Of a DNA stretch of 15,826 nucleotides, positions 4,419-11,183 are shown piece after piece. Below the pieces are notes generated by a model. It made no database searches. It was given only the letters and a program-made list of their open reading frames with translations, and was not told the DNA's origin. The stretch comes from an uncultured Eubacteriales bacterium (GTDB taxonomy: Bacteria; Bacillota; Clostridia; Oscillospirales; Oscillospiraceae), in the NCBI GenBank assembly GCA_902475855.1, contig CABSBF010000037.1:1-15826 (forward strand), read 5' to 3'. The position numbers and the translations under genes were made by a program. The stretch's first letter is position 1; every line of letters starts with the position of its first letter.

Positions 4419-4967
4419 ATGAAATATTGTAAGCATTGCGGTGCTCCCGTCGACTCTCACACAAAAAAATGCAGCAAATGCGGCAAACAATATTTCACTT
4501 TCCGTAATAAGTGGGTCATTCTTTCTTTTGTGTTTATCCTTCTTTTTCTTGTTTCAAGTACCGCAGATTTTTTCCTGTATCGCGCATATGTTTCAGCTTC
4601 CGCCAGCTCCGTGTCCTTTAAGGAAAAGTACGACAGTTCTTGCGCCGAACTTTCCTCTCTGCAAAGCAAAAATTCAGAGCTATCCGCTCGCAATAAGGAT
4701 CTCCGCAGCGAAAACTCCGCAAAGTCTGATGAACTCGCATATCTAAGAAATCAAGTAGCTTCCAACGATAAGCGCATTCAATTTCTGCAAAAGAACCTGT
4801 ACTTCATCTATAAACATGATTCCGTTTATTATCACCGATACGGCTGCCTCTCTACGTACGGCGGCCATATGCTCTGGAATTCCATTTTGAGCGACGATGT
4901 CACTCTTTGTACCCGTGAATATGCGATTTCCCGTGGCTATATTGCTTGCCCGGATTGTGTCAGGTGA
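4419..4967 (+). CDS. Zinc-ribbon, transmembrane, coiled-coil protein with Cys/His C-terminal motif (possible lysogenic cargo)
   Basis: 182 aa from ATG at 4419, with AGGAGGGG 8 nt upstream and its own promoter. Domains in order: a zinc ribbon (CKHCG at C4/C7, CSKCG at C18/C21); a transmembrane helix at about 32-52; a Ser-rich coiled coil at about 65-125; and a C-terminal module with H139, C143, C164 and the closing pair C177/C180 (RGYIACPDC). That last pattern resembles Ada-like or 'HxxxC...GYxPCxxC' small metal modules. The base composition is clearly more AT-rich than the neighbours, which suggests a separate origin. Independent transcription between repressor and integrase is typical of genes expressed in the lysogen, such as superinfection exclusion or defence; this role is inference and no family is recognised. 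Confidence 0.8.
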   Translation: MKYCKHCGAPVDSHTKKCSKCGKQYFTFRNKWVILSFVFILLFLVSSTADFFLYRAYVSASASSVSFKEKYDSSCAELSSLQSKNSELSARNKDLRSENSAKSDELAYLRNQVASNDKRIQFLQKNLYFIYKHDSVYYHRYGCLSTYGGHMLWNSILSDDVTLCTREYAISRGYIACPDCVR

Positions 4968-5144
4968 TCAGTTCAGCATCCTCTTGTCCTCCCGTTTCTC
5001 CTCCCCCAGCTCTGCCACGCAGGAGTACAGTACCGGCGCTCCCTGTACGTACTCCACTGTAAAGCTGTGGATTCGCTCGATTTCCGTCCCGTTCAGCAGT
5101 ATTCTTACTTTTCCCCCGCTTGTAATAATCTGGATGGTCTGCAT
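4968..5144 (-). CDS. 58-aa hypothetical phage protein
   Basis: ORF from ATG at 5144 to TGA at 4968, with AGGAGGG 6 nt upstream. It begins MQTIQIITSGGKVRILLNGT and continues EIERIHSFTVEYVQGAPVLYSC. The alternating hydrophobic pattern predicts a small beta-sheet protein (about five strands), ending in a charged tail. Small proteins of this kind occur in clostridial prophages; function unknown. It converges with the zinc-ribbon gene with no spacing (ends at 4967 and 4968). No clear promoter is seen upstream. Confidence 0.65.
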   Translation of the reverse strand: MQTIQIITSGGKVRILLNGTEIERIHSFTVEYVQGAPVLYSCVAELGEEKREDKRMLN

Positions 5145-5167
5145 GGCGTTCCCTCCTATATTTCCTT

Positions 5168-5204
5168 GCCGTGCCGGCCCCCGCAGGTTGGCGCGGCTTT
5201 TTTA
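5168..5204 (+). terminator. Rho-independent terminator after the zinc-ribbon gene
   Basis: GCCGTGCC at 5168-5175 pairs with GGCGCGGC at 5190-5197 (one G-U), then TTTTTTATT. It lies 200 nt past the zinc-ribbon gene's stop, beyond the antisense 58-aa gene. Confidence 0.65.
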
Positions 5205-5268
5205 TTCCCTGTTCCGAGCCTACCATACTTTCCCCGCACCGTCCACCGCCAAACCCGGACTTTTCCCC

Positions 5269-5308
5269 GCCGGAAATGAAATTCCCGCTTTCGTTTCCGG
5301 CCTTTTTA
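5269..5308 (+). terminator. Second hairpin and T-run, terminator or attenuator ahead of the XRE-membrane gene
   Basis: GCCGGAAATGAAA at 5269-5281 pairs with TTTCGTTTCCGGC at 5289-5301 (13 bp, one G-U), followed by CTTTTTATTT. It ends only about 28 nt before the GTG start at 5336, so if the promoter lies upstream it would act as an attenuator. Confidence 0.65.
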
Positions 5309-5335
5309 TTTCTGCCCCGAAGGAGATGTCAAACT

Positions 5336-5920
5336 GTGTCGATTTTGCAGGAGCTTTCCAAGCACCCGGAAACCGCCGTCTCCGCCATCCGGGATGCCAA
5401 GGACGCCAAACACCTCACCAATGTCCAGCTATCCCATATCACCGGGATTCCGGAATCCTCTCTCAGCAAGCTGCTTGCCAACCCCCGCAGCGACCCCAGA
5501 GTTTCCACCTTCATTGCGCTCTGCCGCGCCCTCGACCTTTCGGCGGATTCTCTGTTCGGCCTTTGCCCGCCGGAATCCTCTCCGGCGGAGCTTCAGCAGC
5601 GTCTCCGCGCCGCCGAGCTGGAAAATGCCCGCCTCGCCGAAGCAAATAAATTTCGGGCGGAATTGCTCTCCGCCCGAACGCCTATCATCTATATTCTGCT
5701 CGTCGCCTGCGTCCTCCAGTCCTGCGCCCTGATCGCCTACCTTTTCATCGACGCCCGCATTCTCAATGCCGGCCTCATCCGCTTCGGCGACATCGGCCTT
5801 CTCGCGTGGCTGCTGATCGGCCTGATTCTTGCGGCCATCGGCTCCTGCGTCTGGGCTACCATGCGCTTTGCCCGAAAATCCAGTAAAAGGAGCGCTGATC
5901 ATGCACGTCCCCGAGCCTAA
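5336..5920 (+). CDS. Membrane-anchored XRE-family regulator
   Basis: 194 aa from GTG at 5336, with AAGGAG 10 nt upstream; the ATG at 5326 is in another frame. Residues 14-78 are an HTH domain (AIRDAKDAKHLTNVQLSHIT, then GIPESSLSKLLANP and RVSTFIALCRALDLSADSLFG). A short coiled coil (84-112) follows, then two transmembrane helices at about 116-138 and 153-177, and a basic tail. Tying an HTH to the membrane suggests sensing of a membrane state or partner, or simply local DNA tethering. The gene overlaps the integrase by 20 nt, so the two are surely co-transcribed and translationally linked; a role in integration or lysogeny control is plausible but inferred. Confidence 0.85.
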   Translation: MSILQELSKHPETAVSAIRDAKDAKHLTNVQLSHITGIPESSLSKLLANPRSDPRVSTFIALCRALDLSADSLFGLCPPESSPAELQQRLRAAELENARLAEANKFRAELLSARTPIIYILLVACVLQSCALIAYLFIDARILNAGLIRFGDIGLLAWLLIGLILAAIGSCVWATMRFARKSSKRSADHARPRA

Positions 5921-6929
5921 AAAAACGCCCTCCGGCTGGCGCATCCAGCTGCGCATCGGCGGCCAGTCCATCCCCGTCACCGCCGATACGCCCAAGGAGT
6001 GCAAGCGTCAGGCCGCCCTCATCAAGGCCGAGGCGCAGGCCGCCGCAAAGCCCGTCAAAAAGTGCAGCCTCACCCTCTCTCAGGCTATCGACGCCTATAT
6101 TGCCGAGCGCTGCAATATTCTTTCCCCCTCCACTGTCCGCGGCTATCGTATTATTCAGCGCACGCGCTTCCAGTCCACCATGCCCCGCGTAATCTCCCGC
6201 ATCACTCCTTCCGAGTGGCGCGGCATCATCAATGACGAGCTTGGCATCGTCTCCCACAAGACCGTTAAAAACGCATGGGCTTTTATCAAGTCCGTCTTAT
6301 CTGCGCAGGGTCTCGATGTTGACGAGTCCGTCAAGGTCTCATCGCCGCGCAAAAAGCGAGATGCCAACTGGCTGGAGCCGGACGAGATTAAAAAGTTTGT
6401 AGCAGCCGCCGCAGACGACCACCTCTGCGTCCCTATGCTTCTGGCGCTCATGTCCATGCGTATGTCCGAGATCGATGCGCTCCGCTGGGAGGACATCGAC
6501 CCTCACGCCGATTTTATCCGCACCACCGGTGCACGTGTCCGCAACGAAAAGAACGAATATGTCCTCAAATCCGAGCAAAAGAATCTGGAATCCGACCGAA
6601 ACGTCCCCATTCTCATTCCCCAGCTTCGCGCGGCCATCCTTCGCGACTGTAAGCCGGAAGGCAAGGTCCTTTCCGTTTGTCAGACGACCCTTCGCTGCGC
6701 CGTCGAGCGCACCTGTGCGCGTGCCGGCGTCAAGCGCGTCACCGTCCACCAGCTCCGCCATAGCTTTGCCTCCCTCTCCGCCCACCTCCGTATCCCCGCA
6801 GAGATCTCCATGGAGATCGGCGGCTGGAGTAACGACAAAATCATGAAAGAGATTTATACCCACATTGCCCGCTCTGACATCGAGCGCTATAAAAACGAAA
6901 TGTGGAGATTCTATAACTCTTCCGAGTAA
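5901..6929 (+). CDS. int: Phage tyrosine recombinase (integrase)
   Basis: 342 aa from ATG at 5901, with AAAGGAG 8 nt upstream. It catalyses site-specific recombination between phage and chromosomal att sites. Layout: a short N-terminal arm-binding-like region (1-55); a SAM-like core-binding domain (about 58-150, LTLSQAIDAYIAER..LSPSTVRGY); and a catalytic domain (155-342). Catalytic residues seen: R187 (SMRMSEIDALRW), H283 and R286 (HQLRHSFAS), W309 (GGWSND, in the His/Trp position) and the nucleophile Y319 (KEIYTHI). All are present, so it should be active. The gene ends 66 nt before the tRNA 3' fragment, the usual place of an integrase next to its att site. No excisionase is recognised nearby. 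Confidence 0.95.
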   Translation: MHVPEPKKTPSGWRIQLRIGGQSIPVTADTPKECKRQAALIKAEAQAAAKPVKKCSLTLSQAIDAYIAERCNILSPSTVRGYRIIQRTRFQSTMPRVISRITPSEWRGIINDELGIVSHKTVKNAWAFIKSVLSAQGLDVDESVKVSSPRKKRDANWLEPDEIKKFVAAAADDHLCVPMLLALMSMRMSEIDALRWEDIDPHADFIRTTGARVRNEKNEYVLKSEQKNLESDRNVPILIPQLRAAILRDCKPEGKVLSVCQTTLRCAVERTCARAGVKRVTVHQLRHSFASLSAHLRIPAEISMEIGGWSNDKIMKEIYTHIARSDIERYKNEMWRFYNSSE

Positions 6930-6995
6930 ATGCTTATGAAAACGCTTATTCATTTTTCAAACCATTGGAAATACTGACTTTTTCCCACATCCTCT

Positions 6996-7023
6996 GCGGG
7001 TTCAAGTCCCGCCTCGCGCACCA
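6996..7023 (+). other. Attachment-site remnant: tRNA 3' end (attR or attL), probably tRNA-Leu
   Basis: T-arm GCGGG-TTCAAGT-CCCGC (6996-7012), acceptor strand CTCGCGC (7013-7019) and ACCA (7020-7023), but no 5' part of a tRNA upstream. The acceptor implies a gene beginning GCGCGAG, which suits tRNA-Leu. This is the displaced 3' end left by integration into a tRNA gene; the restored tRNA should lie at the far left end of the element, outside the window. The common core may begin a few bases earlier. Confidence 0.85.
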
Positions 7024-7024
7024 C

Positions 7025-7070
7025 AATGAGTGGTCATAAGGGATTTCACTTATGACCACTCATTTTTTCT
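7025..7070 (+). terminator. Native terminator of the target tRNA gene
   Basis: Perfect 16-bp stem: AATGAGTGGTCATAAG at 7025-7040 with its complement at 7049-7064, 8-nt loop, then TTTT at 7065-7068. It sits directly after the CCA of the tRNA fragment. After integration it is separated from the intact tRNA and instead stops transcripts coming from the integrase. Confidence 0.9.
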
Positions 7071-7089
7071 GTCTTAATACGGTTATTGG

Positions 7090-7115
7090 GGAGCAGGCAG
7101 TTGCCTGCTCCTTTT
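7090..7115 (+). terminator. Weak second terminator hairpin
   Basis: GGAGCAGGC at 7090-7098 pairs with GCCTGCTCC at 7103-7111, loop AGTT, then TTTT at 7112-7115. A short T-run makes it a weaker candidate; it may back up the tRNA terminator. Confidence 0.5.
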
Positions 7116-7218
7116 CATTATGCTGTTTTCGGTTCTGTGCGGTGAATCAATTCATTGCATCCGGAACAGTATAAAAGCATCAGGCACCCGGCGTAAGCGC
7201 CGAATGCCCGAGAAGATG

Positions 7219-7248
7219 GTTGGAAAAAGCCCGCAGGCTTTTTCCAAC
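7219..7248 (-). terminator. Terminator of the pyrophosphatase gene
   Basis: Perfect 13-bp stem GTTGGAAAAAGCC / GGCTTTTTCCAAC with loop CGCA, 25 nt after the minus-strand stop. The A/T-runs inside the stem make it potentially bidirectional. Confidence 0.75.
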
Positions 7249-7273
7249 AAAAGGTTTGCAGTCTGCTGTCCGA

Positions 7274-8890
7274 TCAGCCCCACATTGCCGAAAGGGTGGG
7301 GATGATCTGTTTCTTGCGGGACATGACGTGCGGGAGGAAGACAACGTTGTGCCGTGCCTCCGCGGAGAAAGCCTGACGGATGGTCTCCTCATCTCCCAAA
7401 TAGATGAGCTGCGTGCCTTCACGCAGGACGTCCGTGAGCATCAGGAGCATGAGGTTATAGTTCCTTTCCTCCATGGTTTTGCGCATAACGGAGAGGAATT
7501 CATCCTTGCGCTCCAGAATATGTTCGGAGTTGACGCAGGTGATCTGGCCGACGCCGAGGTTGTGTCCTGCAATGTGGAAATCCTTGAAATCCGCAAAGAG
7601 CAGTTCCTCAGCGGTCTTGTCGTCCGACCAGGAAGCTGAGAATATCTGCTGCCCCAGCTCCTGAAGCGACACATTGGCGATGCGCGCCATACGCTCGGCC
7701 ATGCTGCGGTCGCGGTCGGTGCAGGTGGGTGATTTGAACATAACGGTATCGGACACAATGGCACTTGCCATCAGACCGGCCAGCTTTTCTGAGGGCATCA
7801 GGCCCTTTTCCTGATACATTCCGGCAATGATGGTCGTCGTGCTGCCCACCGGCTCGTTGCGGAAATAGATGGGATTTCCGGTCTGAATATCGGCCAAACG
7901 ATGGTGATCGATGATCTCCAGAATCTCCGCCTGGTCGAGGCCCGGAACGGACTGCGCCCGCTCGTTGTGATCGACCAGAACGACACGCTTGCGGCGCGGA
8001 CGAATCAGATGATACCGCGACAGCGTGCCGACGACGCGTTCGTTTTCATCCAGGATGGGGTAGCAGCGATAGCGGCTTTTGAGCATGCTCTCGCGCACGT
8101 CGTCCACATAGTCATCCAGATGAAAGCAGATCAGATTCGCTGTGTGGCAGATGCGGCGGATGGGGATGGACTGATAGATGAGCCGTACTGCACGATAGGC
8201 ATCAAAGGGTGTGGAGATGATGCAGGTGTTGGAAGGCAGATTGCGCAGTTCCTCGTCCAGCTCTGCCTGACACAGGATCACGCAGCGGACATTCAGTTCC
8301 AGTGCACGGCGGATCATATCCGGCTGGTGGCCGCAGACAACGATACTGTTCTCTCCGGAAAAGAGCAGATTCTCACAGCTCTGTGGCAGAGCGATGGCAA
8401 CGTCGCCGGTGATGGTATCCACCAGGTTGCCCGCTTCATTCAGAATCCGTCCCTCCAGCACGCTCAACAGATTGAAAACAGGAATTTCCTCGATGTGCGG
8501 CCGTTCAATGGAGCACATATCATAGGCGGCGATATCGCCGGAGGAGAGCATCCCGAAAAGCGTACCGTCCTCATTGGTTACGGGAATCGCAGCAATGGAG
8601 GAATCGGAGGAGAGCACCGACCATGCGCGGCTGACGGTCAGTGCGCCCGAGAGTGCAGGCGGGGTATCATAGTCCAGATCGCGCACCTGTGTGCGCATGG
8701 TCTTGATCCATGTAGGAGCAGTGAAGCCGAAGCGGTCCAGCACAAGCTGGGTCTCGTCGCTGACATGGCCGAGACGTGCGGCGCGGTACTCCCGGTTGCC
8801 GAGCGCGTTGCGCAGGGCGGCATAGGCCATCGCGGAAACGATGGAATCCGTGTCCGGATTGCGGTGACCGGTAACATAAATCGTATCCAT
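7274..8890 (-). CDS. ppaC: Manganese-dependent inorganic pyrophosphatase with CBS-DRTGG-CBS insert
   Basis: 538 aa from ATG at 8890 with GGGAGGT upstream. It hydrolyses pyrophosphate to phosphate in the cytoplasm (family II, DHH superfamily). The N-terminal DHH part has the metal motif GHRNPDTDS (H9, D13, D15), then VDHNE (D307), the signature IIDHH (D328-H330) and SDT (D381). The C-terminal DHHA2 part ends with SRKKQ (524-528), which binds substrate. Between the first and second metal motifs lies a 230-residue insert: CBS (about 75-125), DRTGG (about 135-245) and CBS (about 245-300). In characterised relatives these bind adenine nucleotides and diadenosine polyphosphates and control activity. 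Length and motifs match the regulated subtype. Single gene, with its own promoter and terminator. Confidence 0.95.
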   Translation of the reverse strand: MDTIYVTGHRNPDTDSIVSAMAYAALRNALGNREYRAARLGHVSDETQLVLDRFGFTAPTWIKTMRTQVRDLDYDTPPALSGALTVSRAWSVLSSDSSIAAIPVTNEDGTLFGMLSSGDIAAYDMCSIERPHIEEIPVFNLLSVLEGRILNEAGNLVDTITGDVAIALPQSCENLLFSGENSIVVCGHQPDMIRRALELNVRCVILCQAELDEELRNLPSNTCIISTPFDAYRAVRLIYQSIPIRRICHTANLICFHLDDYVDDVRESMLKSRYRCYPILDENERVVGTLSRYHLIRPRRKRVVLVDHNERAQSVPGLDQAEILEIIDHHRLADIQTGNPIYFRNEPVGSTTTIIAGMYQEKGLMPSEKLAGLMASAIVSDTVMFKSPTCTDRDRSMAERMARIANVSLQELGQQIFSASWSDDKTAEELLFADFKDFHIAGHNLGVGQITCVNSEHILERKDEFLSVMRKTMEERNYNLMLLMLTDVLREGTQLIYLGDEETIRQAFSAEARHNVVFLPHVMSRKKQIIPTLSAMWG

Positions 8891-8919
8891 AGAAACCTCC
8901 CGGTGGTTCTTCTACCCAT

Positions 8920-8948
8920 ATCCTACCCACTTTTTGCCAAACTGTCAA
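8920..8948 (-). promoter_or_regulatory. Promoter of the pyrophosphatase gene
   Basis: Minus-strand TTGACA at 8948-8943 and TAGGAT at 8925-8920, spacer 17 nt. Divergent from the operon promoter at 8983-9011. Confidence 0.75.
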
Positions 8949-8982
8949 TGTTTTTTCCGTAAAAGGGCAGGGAAAAAGGGGA

Positions 8983-9011
8983 TTGTACTTTTGCGGAAAT
9001 TCTGATATAAT
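8983..9011 (+). promoter_or_regulatory. Promoter of the nucleotidyltransferase operon
   Basis: TTGTAC at 8983-8988 and TATAAT at 9006-9011, spacer 17 nt. Confidence 0.8.
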
Positions 9012-9039
9012 TAACAAACCTATCTGATAAAGGATGCGT

Positions 9040-9954
9040 ATGATTATGATAAAACCGACTCTGGTTGTTATGGCTGCCGGAATGGGCAGCCGTTTTGGCG
9101 GATTGAAACAGATGACCCCGGTTGACCCGCAGGGCGACAGCATTCTGCATTTTTCTCTCTATGACGCCTATCGTGCCGGCTTCGGAAAGGTCGTCTTTAT
9201 CATCAAGAAGGCGATTGAGCAGGACTTCCGTGAAAGGGTCTGCAAGGGTCTTGATCGCTACTTTGACGTTGCCTTTGTGGAGCAGGAACTCGACCGTCTG
9301 CCGGAGGGCTTTTCCGTTCCGGAAGGGCGGCAGAAGCCATGGGGCACGGCGCACGCCGTTCTGTGCGCCAAAGATGAGATTCCCGGGCCCTTTGCCGTTG
9401 TCAATGCCGATGATTTCTATGGCCGCGGCGCGTTTGAAGAAATCGCACGATTCCTTTCCGCTCCGCATGCAGAGAATGAATATGCCATGGTCGGCTATCT
9501 GCTTCGGAACGCCATGACGGATAACGGCTACGTTGCCCGCGGCGTCTGCGAAATCAAGGACGGCTATCTGACCGGCGTCACGGAACGCACCCATATTGAA
9601 AAGCGCGGGAACGACGCCGAGTACACCGAGGACGGGAAAACATGGATCCCGCTTTCCGGTGACACGGTCGTATCCATGAATCTCTGGGGCTTCAGCCCGA
9701 TGATTCTGAGCGAAATTGAGCGCCGCTTCCCGGAATTCCTGCGGGAGAACCTGCCGAAGAATCCCGAGCGCTGCGAATTTTATCTCCCCGCCGTTGCCAA
9801 TGCGCAGATACAGGAAAAGTCGGCTACGATCCGTGTGCTGCACACATCGGAAACGTGGTACGGCGTGACCTATCGCGAAGATCTTGCCTCTGTGCAGGAA
9901 GCGATTGCAAAAATGCGCACCGAGGGGAAATATCCCGAGCACTTGTTTGAGTAA
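9040..9954 (+). CDS. Sugar nucleotidyltransferase-like protein (NTP_transferase family)
   Basis: 304 aa from ATG at 9040. That start is chosen because AAAGGA at 9029-9034 lies 5 nt before it; the ATG at 9034 overlaps the site itself, and ATG at 9046 is also possible. It should transfer a nucleotidyl group to a sugar-phosphate or similar alcohol, as in NDP-sugar synthesis. The GT-A-like N-terminus carries the nucleotide-binding loop VVMAAGMGSRFGGLKQ (residues 9-24), GTAHA (102-106) and the metal motif NADDFYG (122-128). The substrate cannot be told from sequence. The family occurs in clostridia near kinase or lipid-decoration genes; here it is followed after 29 nt by an AraC regulator. Confidence 0.88.
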   Translation: MIMIKPTLVVMAAGMGSRFGGLKQMTPVDPQGDSILHFSLYDAYRAGFGKVVFIIKKAIEQDFRERVCKGLDRYFDVAFVEQELDRLPEGFSVPEGRQKPWGTAHAVLCAKDEIPGPFAVVNADDFYGRGAFEEIARFLSAPHAENEYAMVGYLLRNAMTDNGYVARGVCEIKDGYLTGVTERTHIEKRGNDAEYTEDGKTWIPLSGDTVVSMNLWGFSPMILSEIERRFPEFLRENLPKNPERCEFYLPAVANAQIQEKSATIRVLHTSETWYGVTYREDLASVQEAIAKMRTEGKYPEHLFE

Positions 9955-9983
9955 TTTCTGAAGAACCAGCAAAGGAGGCCGCC

Positions 9984-11159
9984 ATGGTCGAAAATCTGAA
10001 CCGCCTGACCTTTTCCCGTTTCGGAAAAATACTTCGCGATTCCCTGCCCAACCGGGGTTTTCCGTCGGGTGAGGAATGGGTGGAATCTGTGCGGCGTTTC
10101 ACGGCGGCGGACGCCCGTTTCTTTGAGCTGACAGACGGTGAACTCTACCTCGATTTTGAGGACGGCATGACCGTGCTTGCGCTGCGGCAGGGGGAGCAGG
10201 TGACCTGCTTCTATCTGGACAAGCCCGTGCGCCTGCCTGCCGGAACTGTCTTTGCCATTGTGCCGTATCAGGAGGAATGCACCGTGCGCACAGCGCTGCC
10301 CGCTGCGGCGAAACTGCTGGAGCGGGAACCGGTCAGCGCACTGGAAAACCTCAAGATTAACGATAAGCTGGTACTCGGAGAGATCTACACACTGTTTTAC
10401 AGGGAAGCAGAGAGCGGCTTTCTATTCAAAGGGGAACGGCATTCCATGCTGGAGCTGACCTATGTCGATCAGGGGGCGCTGCACTGTGTCGTGGACGGCA
10501 GCAGCTATACCCTGCGTCAGGGCCAGATGATGGTATTCGGGCCGAATCAGTGGCATATGCAGTACACGGATCTGGATATGTCGGTTCGCTTCCTGACGAT
10601 CGCATTCGGTTTGAAGAGCGAGCTTGTGTCCCAGCTTCCAGATCATATTTTTGATCTTTCTTCGGAAGAAGCTGGCTTCCTGCGCCAAATCCTGCATGAG
10701 TGCGATATGACAGATGCCTACAGCGGGGACTTTATCCGCGGCTATCTGAAGCTGCTGCTGCTTTCTGTCCTGCGGGATGCAGGCGGCGGAAAGAAACGCC
10801 TCCAAACACCCGTAGCCCTGAACAATGAAAATGCCATTGTCAGCCGCGCACTGCAATATATTGCGGATCACGTCTATGAAAAGCTGCCCGTAGAAACGGT
10901 AGCGAAGGAAATCGGAGTGAGCGCCTCACACCTCACTGCCCTCTTCCACCGGCAGATGGATATCTCGCCGGGCGAGTATATCCGCCGCGTCAAGCTGGAG
11001 GAGAGCAAGTGCCTGATTCGGGAGGGAAAGATGAACTTCTCCCAAATCGCCGCAGCACTGCATTATTCCACCATTCATCATTTTTCCCGGCAGTTCAAAG
11101 ATAAATTCGGAATTACGCCCTCTGAGTATGCCAAGTCCCTTCAGGCAAGCACGGATTGA
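9984..11159 (+). CDS. AraC-family regulator with two cupin-like sensor regions
   Basis: 391 aa from ATG at 9984, with AAAGGAGG 5 nt upstream. The C-terminus (about 284-386) holds the double HTH of AraC/XylS proteins: LPVETVAKEIGVSASHLTAL, then MNFSQIAAALHYSTIHHFSR and the signature FGITPSEY. The middle (about 150-210) is an AraC-type cupin that senses a ligand (LELTYVDQGALHCVVDGSSY). The first 110 residues form a further beta-rich region (DGELYLDFEDGMTVLAL...LDKPVRLPAGTVFAIVPYQ) that looks like a second cupin, which is unusual for the family. It probably controls its own operon or a sugar pathway; ligand unknown. It is 29 nt behind the nucleotidyltransferase gene and 24 nt ahead of the membrane gene. 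Confidence 0.9.
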   Translation: MVENLNRLTFSRFGKILRDSLPNRGFPSGEEWVESVRRFTAADARFFELTDGELYLDFEDGMTVLALRQGEQVTCFYLDKPVRLPAGTVFAIVPYQEECTVRTALPAAAKLLEREPVSALENLKINDKLVLGEIYTLFYREAESGFLFKGERHSMLELTYVDQGALHCVVDGSSYTLRQGQMMVFGPNQWHMQYTDLDMSVRFLTIAFGLKSELVSQLPDHIFDLSSEEAGFLRQILHECDMTDAYSGDFIRGYLKLLLLSVLRDAGGGKKRLQTPVALNNENAIVSRALQYIADHVYEKLPVETVAKEIGVSASHLTALFHRQMDISPGEYIRRVKLEESKCLIREGKMNFSQIAAALHYSTIHHFSRQFKDKFGITPSEYAKSLQASTD

Positions 11160-11183
11160 CGGGCGGAGGAAAGAGAATACCCT

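Larger units (their letters stand above)
7071..7273. other. Intergenic host region between att site and pyrophosphatase gene
   Basis: No gene seen. It contains the hairpin at 7090-7111 followed by TTTT (separate entry), an imperfect GC-rich hairpin around 7183-7207 (GGCACCCGGCG/CGCCGAATGCC) and the terminator at 7219-7248. Confidence 0.6.

Noticed and set aside
5429..6257. Minus-strand frames of 191 and 133 aa opposite the XRE-membrane and integrase genes
   Set aside because: Gly/Ala/Asp-rich shadows of the real plus-strand genes, without starts of quality.
7901..8962. 353-aa open frame opposite the pyrophosphatase
   Set aside because: Shadow caused by GC-rich codon use; the minus strand holds all catalytic motifs.
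8923..9972. 349-aa open frame opposite the nucleotidyltransferase
   Set aside because: Antisense shadow; no motifs.
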